From assembly GCA_037178625.1 (NCBI GenBank), contig CM074140.1, positions 2,480,001-2,544,000 of the forward strand: a DNA stretch of 64,000 nt, read 5' to 3'. Under the pieces are notes generated by a model. It was not told the DNA's origin. It saw nothing but the letters and a program-made list of their open reading frames with translations, and did no database searches. This DNA comes from Skeletonema tropicum. Its lineage: Eukaryota; Bacillariophyta; Thalassiosirophyceae; Thalassiosirales; Thalassiosiraceae. Position numbers and translations under genes: made by a program. How positions within the stretch are numbered: position 1 is the first letter of the stretch; each line of letters starts with the position of its first letter. Below are positions 23,000-32,232 of this stretch, piece after piece.

Positions 23000-25900
23000 G
23001 TGTCACAGTGACTAAGTCACCTCGACACTCCTTCTCATTGCGCGATGTAGTGCTAATCACCAACCGCACAACTTCTTGCGAAGATACTCGAATACCTCCC
23101 TCGAGAGTCCCTTCGTAAAGATATCTCCCAGTTGCTCGTGAGTATCAATCTTTTCTACTTTGATACCCCGAAGATTGATCTGTTCCCTGAACCAAATTGT
23201 CTCGATGTGATAAAACTTGGAACGAGGCGTGAACTCCGGCGGAAGAGTCTTAGCCAGCACAAGGGCTCCTGCGTTGTCCTCGAATAACGTAACGTTCATC
23301 TGAGTTTTGACAGGCTTCAAACCGTAGTGCTTAGCAAGCATGTCCGCCAAATCCATGATCCCGATAAGCTCCTTCATGCAATGAGCCATGGCTGAAATCT
23401 CGGCTTCCATCGTCGACAGGGCTGTCTTCGATTGGAGGGTACTCTTCCATGAGATGGGACAATTGGCCACAGTGATAACGAATCCAGTTCGACTCTTCAC
23501 GCATGCGGGGTCTGCTGATTTTTCGTGACCGTACAATCCTGCAAAATCAGCGTCTGGATACGCATTGATATTCAACAGTCCTCCACTAGGCTTAATGATG
23601 AGACCTTTTGACCTGGTTGCCTTCAAGTACTTTCCGATCCGAATGAGCGCAAGCTCGTGCGAGCGCTTGGGGTCAAACATGTATCTCGCGCACTGATTGA
23701 CTGCGAACGCAAGTTCTGGCCGAGTGTGTCCAGTCAAGTAAAGCAACTGTCCTACGACGGCTGGAAAGCTGAACGCTTCGATGCACGGCTCTCCATCTGG
23801 GTCCTTGGTAAGAGGCCCCGATGACTCATATGGGGTCGCCTTGGCATAGGCTTTGCCAGGTTTATCATCCAACCCAAGGTTAGAAATGATTCTATCGATC
23901 AGTCCACACTGCGTAAGCTCAAGCTCGATGGTATTCCCAGCAGCATCCTTCCTAGGCTTGATATCGATGCCCAGAAATCCTGCGGCAGAACTCTCCTTCT
24001 CGAGCTGAAGACCCGTATCACGGAGCTCGACCATCAACTTTTCAATGACGCGATCGTCCTTTGCAAAGAACAAGATATCATCAACATAGCACAATGCAAT
24101 CACCTCGTCTCCAATGAACAAGCAAGGATCAAGATGGGATTGCTTGAGGCCGCACTTGGCCATAGATTCAGTCAGATACTTCCAGAATAGCCTCGGGGAT
24201 TGTCGTAGGCCATACAAACTTTTCTTCAACTTCAGGACCTTCCCAGGCTTTGTAAAACCTCTGGGCATTTCCACGTATACTTCGCTGTCAATATCTGAGT
24301 GAAGAAATGCACAACTGACATCGGCAGACCAAGTCTTGAGATCCAACTGCATTGCTAAGATCAGCATCATTCTAACAGTGGTCCACTGCACTACAGGTGC
24401 CCACGTCTCGGTAAAATCAACGTCTGGAGTCTGCATATCTCCCCTAGCAGTAGACCTAGCCTTGTACTTACGAATTTCTCCTGAAGGTAATCTCTTCCTC
24501 TTGAAAGCCCAGAGTGACTTCAACACAGGAGTAGTCTTCGGCGGTCGATCAACAACTTCCCACGCTCCCATTTTCTCGAGGGTCGCAATCTCCACTTCCG
24601 CAGCCTTCCAGTACTCAGCTGCTTCGGGGCCATTCATAGCTTCTTCCCATCCAGGATTATCGGCCTTGGAGATTCCCAGCTTGGCATTAAGGAACGCCGG
24701 ATGAACGTCTTGACATACGAGCTCGGTGATGCCTCCTCCGTAGTCGGCGTTGTTGGTTGACAGGGTAACGAACTGCGATAGACGAGAACCCACAAGGCTC
24801 TCAAGGGTAGTGGCCTCTTCGTAGAGGGTGTTGCAAGAACGTAGATCAGCCTCGGCTTTGTCGTCAGCTAAGGCATCTGCAAGTTCGAGGGACATGTTAG
24901 CTTCCGCATCAGGGTACCTGACTGGGTCCCGTGTACGAGGATGGTATCTCAAAGGAGTCTCCATCTGACGCTCATTACCAAGGGTGATCCCGAAATTTCC
25001 GAAATAAGGTGAGAAATACGGAGAACGTAGCACGGCCTTCTCGGCCAAGGACAAAGATGCCATCTGTGCCGCGCTGAACGCCTTCGCGTGCTCCCAATTC
25101 GAACGAGTCACTTCCACATGATCGGTAACAAAGTCATCTCCATATCTAGTTCTCCAATTCGTCCTAGTACGACGACGACGACTATTCCAAAGCTGCTCTC
25201 CATTACTAGGAGTCTCTTCAACTTCAAAATCAACATCTCCAATATCTCCTTCTGAATCGAAGGCTTCACCATCCACAGCTCCTTCTGGCGACGAGCTGAC
25301 TGGAGCACCATCAGCGCTGACGTCACTCTTATCAGTAGGTGATGCCGGGACAACGCTGTTCTTGCTCTCGTTAATTCTTACTCTGCGGTCAGCCTTGGGA
25401 GTTTTAGGGCGAAACTTCTGCTCATATCTTTCTTTGCGCTGTATATCTCGACGTAGTTGCTGCTGTAGACGCTCCTCCTTCTCGCGGACTTCCTGCGCAG
25501 TAAGCCACTCGTCATGCAACGGCGGGACCTCATATTCAAGCACAGGCTCGTCGGTCTCAGGGTCTCTGCTATACTGAGGCTCGATGTAGAAATCCCTAGC
25601 GTAATCAACTTTGAAAAGCTCCTGCCAAAGTTTCTGAACGTAAGCATCAAGATCCTCCTCGTGATTGCCAGGCGTCAACCCAATCACAGACTCAAACCGC
25701 TCATCATAAACCACGTGATATTGTTCGGTGATAGAGCCAGACTGAAGGTTGCGAATCTGTCCCACTAGCGAAGAGAACTCCTCATTGAATCCCATAAACT
25801 GGCCGACTCGGGTCCTCCTAGAGAACTTGGGCAATTTCTTTCCGTCTGCCAAGACTGGGTCCAAGACATAAGAAGGACACCCAAAGACCTTGGCACGCAG

Positions 25901-28125
25901 CAAGTCGTGGTGATCATCTCGACGCGAGGTAAGAAGTTCCATTGGTGAAAAGAAGGTATCCATTTTTGGAATACGATTGTACAGCCAGGTAGAATAAAGC
26001 AATGCCTGCGGCCATAAGTTTGGGTCCGAGCATCCATCACAATCCCAGCGTAATGCACAATGCAACATCATATGCCTAGCTTTCCAGAGTACTGTTTGGA
26101 CTGCTCTTTCTGCTAGATCGTTCTCGAACTTGGCATAGCTACCAGAAAATGACTGAGTCTGGTGCTTCTCTTCGCAGTCAGCAGCAAACTTCGCATCGGT
26201 AAAGTTACTGCCTTGGTCCGAATGATAATGCTTGACGACGACTCCAGCTTCGCGCCACATAAAATCCTCGAACTGTCGCTTCGCATACAGCGTGGACGCT
26301 GCACTTCCATTCTGCTGCAAGTAGATTTTAATGATACCAGTTGCTGCATCGTGAAAGAGAGTGAAATGGCTGAATACCACTCCAGCATTTGGACCACCAT
26401 ACCCAGAATAAGCTCTTCCAGGCACTCCAACAGGCACAGTGTCCATGCTTACCATGTCACCGGGCATGTATTTCTCTCGCGATAGGGCCTTATCTTGCGT
26501 TTTATCACGGTTGCTAGCCACATTCCCTGGCTTCTGCGCACGACCCTTAGCTATTTCGCACGTGGCGCACTTGATGGTAGGATTGCAGGTACGGGCATCC
26601 TTGTGCCTAGCTCGAATGACAGGACCAACTTGGATGGAGTTACCTTCAGCATCCTTCGACTCGTGACTGTTCATAAGAAATTGGACGTGCTTCATGCTGA
26701 TTCCCAGACGATAGTGCCACAAGGCCAACTCCTTCATTCCCGCGGAAAGATTCGGATTATTCTCGCCAGTGACACAGTTATTGAAGCTTATAAGATCGTC
26801 CTGCGCCATCACATGAAGGGAAGGTGTAAACCCGTAGCAGTCTTCATCACCATCCTCAGACTGAAAAGAAGTATTCCATCTTCCGAAGAATGATCCACAA
26901 AAATGCTGATGCAACTTGATTGAACGTGCGAAGTAGGGACGCGCCTTTGCCTTCTCCATCCCAGTCGTAGACACGTCGAACAGCATAGGAAGGTTTGAAC
27001 TACGCTGAAAAGGCACTCTGATTTCGTGCTTTCTTGGTCCATTAGCCGCCCGGGCTAGTAAGAAGGTAAATTTCTCTCCATCAATCGTTGAGTGACCAGA
27101 ATACTGTTGATGATACGCTTGTGGAGATAATAGCCGAATTCCGCACTGGGGCAAATGATAAGCAATGCCAGGCAGAAAGCAAGTGTCTCCATTCGTTGCA
27201 CGACACTTGTAGAGCACAATTCCCATTCCAATCACTGTGTTTTCATGGGCAACTGCCTTCACTTTGATGGAACAAGACTCGTAGGTAATGAAGTCTTCAC
27301 GGAAGGGTGTAAGGCCATAAGAGGCGCCGGTGTCCACAACGCACGGAGTTTCTCTATAGCGACGAATGAAGTCTGGATCTCTACTGTCAGGGTTAAAGGA
27401 TGCATCTCTCAACTTGAACTTGTCCGTCTTAGCCTCATTGAACATGATTTCCGCTCGATGGACTGCAGCTTCGACGTTTCTAGCATGATCCTTGGCTGAT
27501 AGACCGATGAAGTGAGCCACCATTCTCGTAGGATTATCAAGGGACTCAACAAGACGCGACACGTCATCTGGATTTTCATAAGACAGAAAAGAAGGCGTGG
27601 AAGGGTTGCACTTCTCTTGGCTCACGATGGGAAACACAACGTCGTAACTCGTAGGAGCATCGCTGACACTGAACGAATCCAATTCACACCAATTCTCATC
27701 ACAATTCCAAACAACAGGAACTGAAGAAATACTTCCAAGACGTAGAAAGGCTGCCCTGAACTTAGCAAGCTTCCTAGTCACGCTAGCCAACTGACGCTTG
27801 TATCGCTCGTGAGCTTTCCAATTAGCTCGCACTATCCGCGTGTTAGCTGCTCGATCAAAATATTTCCGACCACTGAGACGTCGTTGCTCACGAGGACTTT
27901 TCTCAGCAAGCCAGGCACGCCGCCTGCGTCGGATCATTGCTCTCCATTTCTTTCCCGACAGTCGTTGATCTCCTGGAGATATGCGTCCCAACTTGTTGCT
28001 TCCTCGCCGTACCCCCCACATTTTGCGAGGCTTCGGAGGACGAAAGAGCAAGTAGAGCAAAAGACGCATAATGAAGCACGGGCTCGACATCACAGAGAGA
28101 GCCGAGACAAGAGGGACACCGCACA
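22500..28125 (-). mobile_element. Ty1/copia retrotransposon, 5'-truncated
   Basis: On the minus strand the pol frame ends at 23057. A purine tract (gagaaggag) and a possible LTR start (TGTCGAGGTGAC) follow at about 23027 and below. The outer end of that LTR is not recognisable; 22500 is only a rough limit. On the 5' side no LTR is found: sequence homologous to the neighbouring aminopropyltransferase gene begins at about 28126, directly against the element. It is therefore broken on that side and cannot be autonomous. Confidence 0.7.
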
Positions 28126-28129
28126 TCAA
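23057..28129 (-). CDS. pol: Copia Gag-Pol polyprotein, truncated at N-terminus
   Basis: A 1690-codon open frame. Recognisable in order are an aspartic protease (VVDTGASYGLT), an integrase zinc region (WHYRLGISMKHV ... CATCEIAKGRA) and DDE core (MVSMDTVP, HSDQGSNF, FENDLAERAVQ), reverse transcriptase (LKSLWAFKRKRLPSG, WAPVVQWTTVR, KKSLYGLRQSPRLFWK, active site CYVDDILFF) and RNase H (YPDADFAGL, then ALSTMEAEISA). Integrase before RT is the copia order. The capsid part of Gag is missing: only about 265 residues precede the protease, and the first dozens run into the flanking host gene, so the printed N-terminus is not authentic. An overlapping minus-strand frame at 28124-27903 may be the end of gag in a shifted frame. 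No internal stop is present. Confidence 0.9.
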   Translation of the reverse strand: MMCGVPLVSALSVMSSPCFIMRLLLYLLFRPPKPRKMWGVRRGSNKLGRISPGDQRLSGKKWRAMIRRRRRAWLAEKSPREQRRLSGRKYFDRAANTRIVRANWKAHERYKRQLASVTRKLAKFRAAFLRLGSISSVPVVWNCDENWCELDSFSVSDAPTSYDVVFPIVSQEKCNPSTPSFLSYENPDDVSRLVESLDNPTRMVAHFIGLSAKDHARNVEAAVHRAEIMFNEAKTDKFKLRDASFNPDSRDPDFIRRYRETPCVVDTGASYGLTPFREDFITYESCSIKVKAVAHENTVIGMGIVLYKCRATNGDTCFLPGIAYHLPQCGIRLLSPQAYHQQYSGHSTIDGEKFTFLLARAANGPRKHEIRVPFQRSSNLPMLFDVSTTGMEKAKARPYFARSIKLHQHFCGSFFGRWNTSFQSEDGDEDCYGFTPSLHVMAQDDLISFNNCVTGENNPNLSAGMKELALWHYRLGISMKHVQFLMNSHESKDAEGNSIQVGPVIRARHKDARTCNPTIKCATCEIAKGRAQKPGNVASNRDKTQDKALSREKYMPGDMVSMDTVPVGVPGRAYSGYGGPNAGVVFSHFTLFHDAATGIIKIYLQQNGSAASTLYAKRQFEDFMWREAGVVVKHYHSDQGSNFTDAKFAADCEEKHQTQSFSGSYAKFENDLAERAVQTVLWKARHMMLHCALRWDCDGCSDPNLWPQALLYSTWLYNRIPKMDTFFSPMELLTSRRDDHHDLLRAKVFGCPSYVLDPVLADGKKLPKFSRRTRVGQFMGFNEEFSSLVGQIRNLQSGSITEQYHVVYDERFESVIGLTPGNHEEDLDAYVQKLWQELFKVDYARDFYIEPQYSRDPETDEPVLEYEVPPLHDEWLTAQEVREKEERLQQQLRRDIQRKERYEQKFRPKTPKADRRVRINESKNSVVPASPTDKSDVSADGAPVSSSPEGAVDGEAFDSEGDIGDVDFEVEETPSNGEQLWNSRRRRTRTNWRTRYGDDFVTDHVEVTRSNWEHAKAFSAAQMASLSLAEKAVLRSPYFSPYFGNFGITLGNERQMETPLRYHPRTRDPVRYPDAEANMSLELADALADDKAEADLRSCNTLYEEATTLESLVGSRLSQFVTLSTNNADYGGGITELVCQDVHPAFLNAKLGISKADNPGWEEAMNGPEAAEYWKAAEVEIATLEKMGAWEVVDRPPKTTPVLKSLWAFKRKRLPSGEIRKYKARSTARGDMQTPDVDFTETWAPVVQWTTVRMMLILAMQLDLKTWSADVSCAFLHSDIDSEVYVEMPRGFTKPGKVLKLKKSLYGLRQSPRLFWKYLTESMAKCGLKQSHLDPCLFIGDEVIALCYVDDILFFAKDDRVIEKLMVELRDTGLQLEKESSAAGFLGIDIKPRKDAAGNTIELELTQCGLIDRIISNLGLDDKPGKAYAKATPYESSGPLTKDPDGEPCIEAFSFPAVVGQLLYLTGHTRPELAFAVNQCARYMFDPKRSHELALIRIGKYLKATRSKGLIIKPSGGLLNINAYPDADFAGLYGHEKSADPACVKSRTGFVITVANCPISWKSTLQSKTALSTMEAEISAMAHCMKELIGIMDLADMLAKHYGLKPVKTQMNVTLFEDNAGALVLAKTLPPEFTPRSKFYHIETIWFREQINLRGIKVEKIDTHEQLGDIFTKGLSREVFEYLRKKLCGW

Positions 28130-28315
28130 GACTCTAGACCAGCCTACGACGCCGCATCTTCAAGCAGTGACAAAGATGCTCAACAAACAGTGGTCGTCGC
28201 CTCTCCGCATAAGTGTAAGAAGCTCACCAACAGCTGCAGCCGTCAATCGGCAAAGGGTGGCGAAGGTAGCATTAGCATAAGAAAAAATGATAAGGCAGCC
28301 CAAACACAACGTAGC

Positions 28316-31300
28316 ATGATGTCCCTCATTCTCGCCACTTGTATCTTACTGGGTAGCGTGATGAGCGGGTTATGCATAGGCAAACAATTCCTCGGTAGAT
28401 GGAAATTGAGCATAGCTGAAAGTAACGTTCTGAAAACTGCATCATTCATCGACACATGCATCACAGATCTCTTTGATATTTTTTCCATCCCCTTCGCATC
28501 TGCAGTCGAAATATCAACCTCAGTAAACCATGGTCATGACTCTCCCGACTACAAAGACGACTCCCCACTCCACTGTCTACGTTCTAAACCCGACGGATCA
28601 TGCGATGCTTGGTCAGACCAATATTATTTCTACAACCATCGCGGTGAAGTGTGCAACACTGACTACCATGAAGATAACGAGGACGCTCAAATGGCTGCAG
28701 TGGAACAGTCGCAATATCAGAGGGTGATGTTTGAAGAGAATTTAATTGTGATGGACAAGTGTCTATGGTTGGATAATACTATGCAGCAGTGCTCGTCGTT
28801 TCGACCTCAATATCATGAGCCATTTGTTCATTTATCTGCAGCATATACGGACGTGAAGCGTGTCGTATTTGTTGGAGGAGGTGACTCCATGTTATTGCAT
28901 GAAGTGCTCAAGTATCCGTCGTTGGAGATGGTACTAGGATTGGAATTGGATCAGGTTGTGACACGTAATTCATTTGAACATTTCAAGACACAGCCACATT
29001 TTGATGATGAGAGGGTCCAATGGTGGTTTGGTGATGGTGCCAAGAGCTTGACATTGTTGCCACGAGAGTACTTTGGGACGTTCGATTTAGTATTGCTAGA
29101 TTTGTCCGAGACTGTCATGAGTATGACTGTGACGGAAGGGCTGGATGTGTTTGGAGCAATGAAGTTGTTATTGAGTCCAACAGGGATCATGGTGAAGAAT
29201 GATTTTGGATACTTTGACAGGCTGAGTAGAGTGTTTGACACTTGCATTCAATTGGATATTCAGAATGTGTTCTACATTTGTGATTATGAGTTGGTGCTCT
29301 GTGGGACGGATCAGGTGGACTTCTTGAATCCCAAGTTTGATCATTTGAAGGGAGTGGAAGGATCGACATTCAATGTGGATACCTTGGTGTACAAGCCGCA
29401 GGATGAGGGCAGGGATGATCATTGGGGACCATTGACGGATTATAGCAAGTATTGGGGCGAGCCGCGGGATTGCCTTCCCGTCGGGACAACGAAGGAGGTG
29501 GATGATGAATCAATCGCGTATGCAGGCGTGTTGATGATCGTGGAGGCAGAGAATGTGTCCAATATGAAGGCCATCGAAGAATTGGAGGGACCACTGGAGC
29601 GATTGGGGTACAATATAATCACATCATCGTCTCAACCCAGTGCGACTAGTGGCGGTACGAAACACGTGATTGTCATGAAGGAGGGCTATCTTCTCATCGA
29701 AAGCTGGCCGGATGCCAACTACTGCAAAATCGACATTCATCTCTGGGGAAGATTTGAGAAGCAAGATAGCATTCGTTCCAAGGTCATTGATATGCTTGGG
29801 AGCAAGCAGGGAGATTGGCAATCTTACCGTATCGTTACTGGAGGAGTTAGGGGATGCCATACCCGTGCAGATGACTTGAAATCGACAGGGCCTGACTTAT
29901 CAAAGATTGGTGTATGCGACGAGGTGAGGGAGGGCAGCAGCAAATCAGTCGTGTTGGACGCATCAAGTGCTGATGAGGCAGTGTTGGGACCTATCATTGA
30001 GGCGGGCCTGAACGAGATCATACCCACTGTCGTTGGTGCGTCTGATGACATTAATGCTGTTGTCATTTGCGGACCCAAAGGAAGCCCATGTCGTGCCAAG
30101 GCGAACCTAGAAGAGAAAGAAGATGACTATGAGTCCTTGACTACACTCTACACGTGTCCCGATAATGAAGATGAGATGGATGGAGCTCAAGCAATGCAGA
30201 AGTGGCGTGAGCAGATGACTGCGGACGATGATTACTTTCCAGATGAGTTTGTACTTTGTGGCAAGAAAGCAGGCGTTGCTCTCAGAGAGATCACAAGTAT
30301 GTCGATATATCCTGAAGTCGTGGTGTTTGATGCTCTTGCGCCTTCGGAACACGTTGCTAGTATCCATAAGCTCTTTGTGAAGGCATGGATGAAGCAAATT
30401 GATGAGCCCTTTGTCTTCTTTGTTCCTATTCTCGATGGGTCTGATGAGCAGCGTACCTCCTTCCTCAAGTCTCTCGACAATACACAAAAAATAGCGCCTG
30501 AGTTTTACTCTGAAATATATGCCGGTAATGGGGGAAAGACTATGTCTTTTGGACTTATTCACGCTGGAACTTCGGCCTCCCTCCTCCGCTTGAAAGAATC
30601 TGTAAGTAAGTTGGATGAAAATGAGCACGTCAAGTTTTCCGAGTTGCGCAAGGTGACTATTCGTGGAGCGGCACGATATCAGCCTGATTTCAAGCCAGTT
30701 ACATTCAAGCAGGAAGACTATGACCTTCAACCAGGCCTGGAACAATTCTATGGTCAACGTGCGATTGGCTTCCAGACTATATTTCAGCTTGCAGTGAAAG
30801 GCTCAGTGGTGAAGGAGGGTTTGGATGCATTGATCATCTCCGCTGCAGCTAGCGCTGCTACCAAGAGCACGGTCAAAGGTATTGTCAAAGAGATATTTCA
30901 TGAAATGGGTGAGGGTGCACTGTACGTGGCATTAGCATCAAATGTGCAAGTAGTCGTGACGTGGGATGGAGGAGGGAGTATCAACGCGAATATCTTTACG
31001 TACGATGAAACAGTGGACCACATGAAGCTCTTCGTTGCCAAATTCAAAGACTCTTTACCAGATTCAAGTGATGTCGATCTAGTGCTCAAGGACGAGTTCC
31101 CTCGAGGATACAGAAAAGTTATTAATAAGTCCGATAGAGTCAACCGTGGCGAAAGCCCGAGCTGCTATGACCATTATAAATTCTGCCAGAAACTTGCGAA
31201 AGTGGGACGTTGTAAGGACGATGCGAAAGATTTTATGAGAGTGAAGTGTAAGTTCTCTTGCGGTCTATGCGAGAAGGTTGAATCGCGTGACGAGCTCTAA
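28316..31300 (+). CDS. Aminopropyltransferase / AdoMetDC-like / ShK fusion protein 1 (beheaded)
   Basis: 994 residues from the first in-frame ATG. Similarity to paralogs 2 and 3 starts earlier, at about 28126 (RPAYDAASSSS), but no ATG exists there because the truncated copia element abuts it. The protein keeps a membrane anchor at its very start (MMSLILATCILLGSVMSG), then a spermidine-synthase-like domain (YHEPFVHLSAAY, FVGGGDSMLLHEVLKYPS, LGLELD, FDLVLLDLSET), an AdoMetDC-like domain (GVLMIVEAENV ... EGYLLIESWPD ... DIHLWGRF), a second alpha/beta region, a six-Cys ShK domain (CYDHYKFC ... CKFSCGLC) and the tail RDEL. Expected topology is type II with an ER lumen catalytic part. It is nearly identical to paralog 2 over its middle kilobase. 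Function is inferred as polyamine (long-chain) synthesis or modification. Confidence 0.8.
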   Translation: MMSLILATCILLGSVMSGLCIGKQFLGRWKLSIAESNVLKTASFIDTCITDLFDIFSIPFASAVEISTSVNHGHDSPDYKDDSPLHCLRSKPDGSCDAWSDQYYFYNHRGEVCNTDYHEDNEDAQMAAVEQSQYQRVMFEENLIVMDKCLWLDNTMQQCSSFRPQYHEPFVHLSAAYTDVKRVVFVGGGDSMLLHEVLKYPSLEMVLGLELDQVVTRNSFEHFKTQPHFDDERVQWWFGDGAKSLTLLPREYFGTFDLVLLDLSETVMSMTVTEGLDVFGAMKLLLSPTGIMVKNDFGYFDRLSRVFDTCIQLDIQNVFYICDYELVLCGTDQVDFLNPKFDHLKGVEGSTFNVDTLVYKPQDEGRDDHWGPLTDYSKYWGEPRDCLPVGTTKEVDDESIAYAGVLMIVEAENVSNMKAIEELEGPLERLGYNIITSSSQPSATSGGTKHVIVMKEGYLLIESWPDANYCKIDIHLWGRFEKQDSIRSKVIDMLGSKQGDWQSYRIVTGGVRGCHTRADDLKSTGPDLSKIGVCDEVREGSSKSVVLDASSADEAVLGPIIEAGLNEIIPTVVGASDDINAVVICGPKGSPCRAKANLEEKEDDYESLTTLYTCPDNEDEMDGAQAMQKWREQMTADDDYFPDEFVLCGKKAGVALREITSMSIYPEVVVFDALAPSEHVASIHKLFVKAWMKQIDEPFVFFVPILDGSDEQRTSFLKSLDNTQKIAPEFYSEIYAGNGGKTMSFGLIHAGTSASLLRLKESVSKLDENEHVKFSELRKVTIRGAARYQPDFKPVTFKQEDYDLQPGLEQFYGQRAIGFQTIFQLAVKGSVVKEGLDALIISAAASAATKSTVKGIVKEIFHEMGEGALYVALASNVQVVVTWDGGGSINANIFTYDETVDHMKLFVAKFKDSLPDSSDVDLVLKDEFPRGYRKVINKSDRVNRGESPSCYDHYKFCQKLAKVGRCKDDAKDFMRVKCKFSCGLCEKVESRDEL

Positions 31301-32232
31301 AAGGGATAGATATGTTGATTGATTGCGTTGGCGTGGATTGGAAGAGGCACTTTTCAGATGGACTGGGCCGTGTTTGTTTTACGAGCGATTAAATGTATGT
31401 GTGTGTCTGCTGACGATAGATTGGTGCTTCAAATTGCGATGATTTCTTTTTCACGTGATGATGCCATAATTGGAACAATCGTCTACCGCCAATCCACATA
31501 CGAAAACAAAGCACTGAAGATTGCTTTGATGATGTGAGGTCATGTGATTGTCGGCCCGAGTTGTCTGAAAGCGACTGTACCGAGGAGAATACGGCACAGA
31601 TACAACGATATTATCTAATGGGTGGGGCTCACAGTATCAAGTTTGTCAGCGCACATAAAGATATTAGAATTTTTCAATTACGCCTCACTCATCTACTGCA
31701 TGAACAACAAAGTACTGCTATATGATCGCCGCTGCACTTGTTCATCATCTACCTAAGTAAGTACTTTTACCACCAGAACGCAATGAGCCGAACAGATGAG
31801 CCGACACTCATGACGTCACCAAACGACAGCTAAGACTGGTCATTGGCCGGCACGAACAACATAGAACGGTTCCCAAGATTGAACAAAAATGACCACGCTA
31901 CACGATGTCCTTTGTAAAATGACTCGCTCTTTCACATCAAAGTGCATCGATAGATAGATCGCAAACTTCCTTCATAACTTCTACTTATTCTATCTTCTTC
32001 TCGTGTTAGTTGGAAACAATCTCACTCAGAACACTCAACCAGCCCAGTAAGTGAAAAACACCACCTCTGGAGCTGCAATCACGAACAAACAAGAACATTT
32101 CTTCTGAGCACTGGAAGCAATGGTAATACTACTAATATTGCTAACTACTAACACTAGCTATCTCCACCCCGCTCTACTAACTACAAGCACTAGCTAACAC
32201 CAATTGCTGCTAATGTAACCGTTCTTTATATC
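31301..32232. other. Intergenic region between fusion genes 1 and 2
   Basis: No gene is seen. It holds the 3' end of gene 1 and the promoter of gene 2, which has a full start region, unlike gene 1. Confidence 0.5.

Noticed and set aside
28951..30757. Long antisense frames opposite fusion gene 1 (and the same ones opposite genes 2 and 3)
   Set aside because: They mirror the conserved sense coding sequence and recur only because the paralogs are similar. They have no domains.
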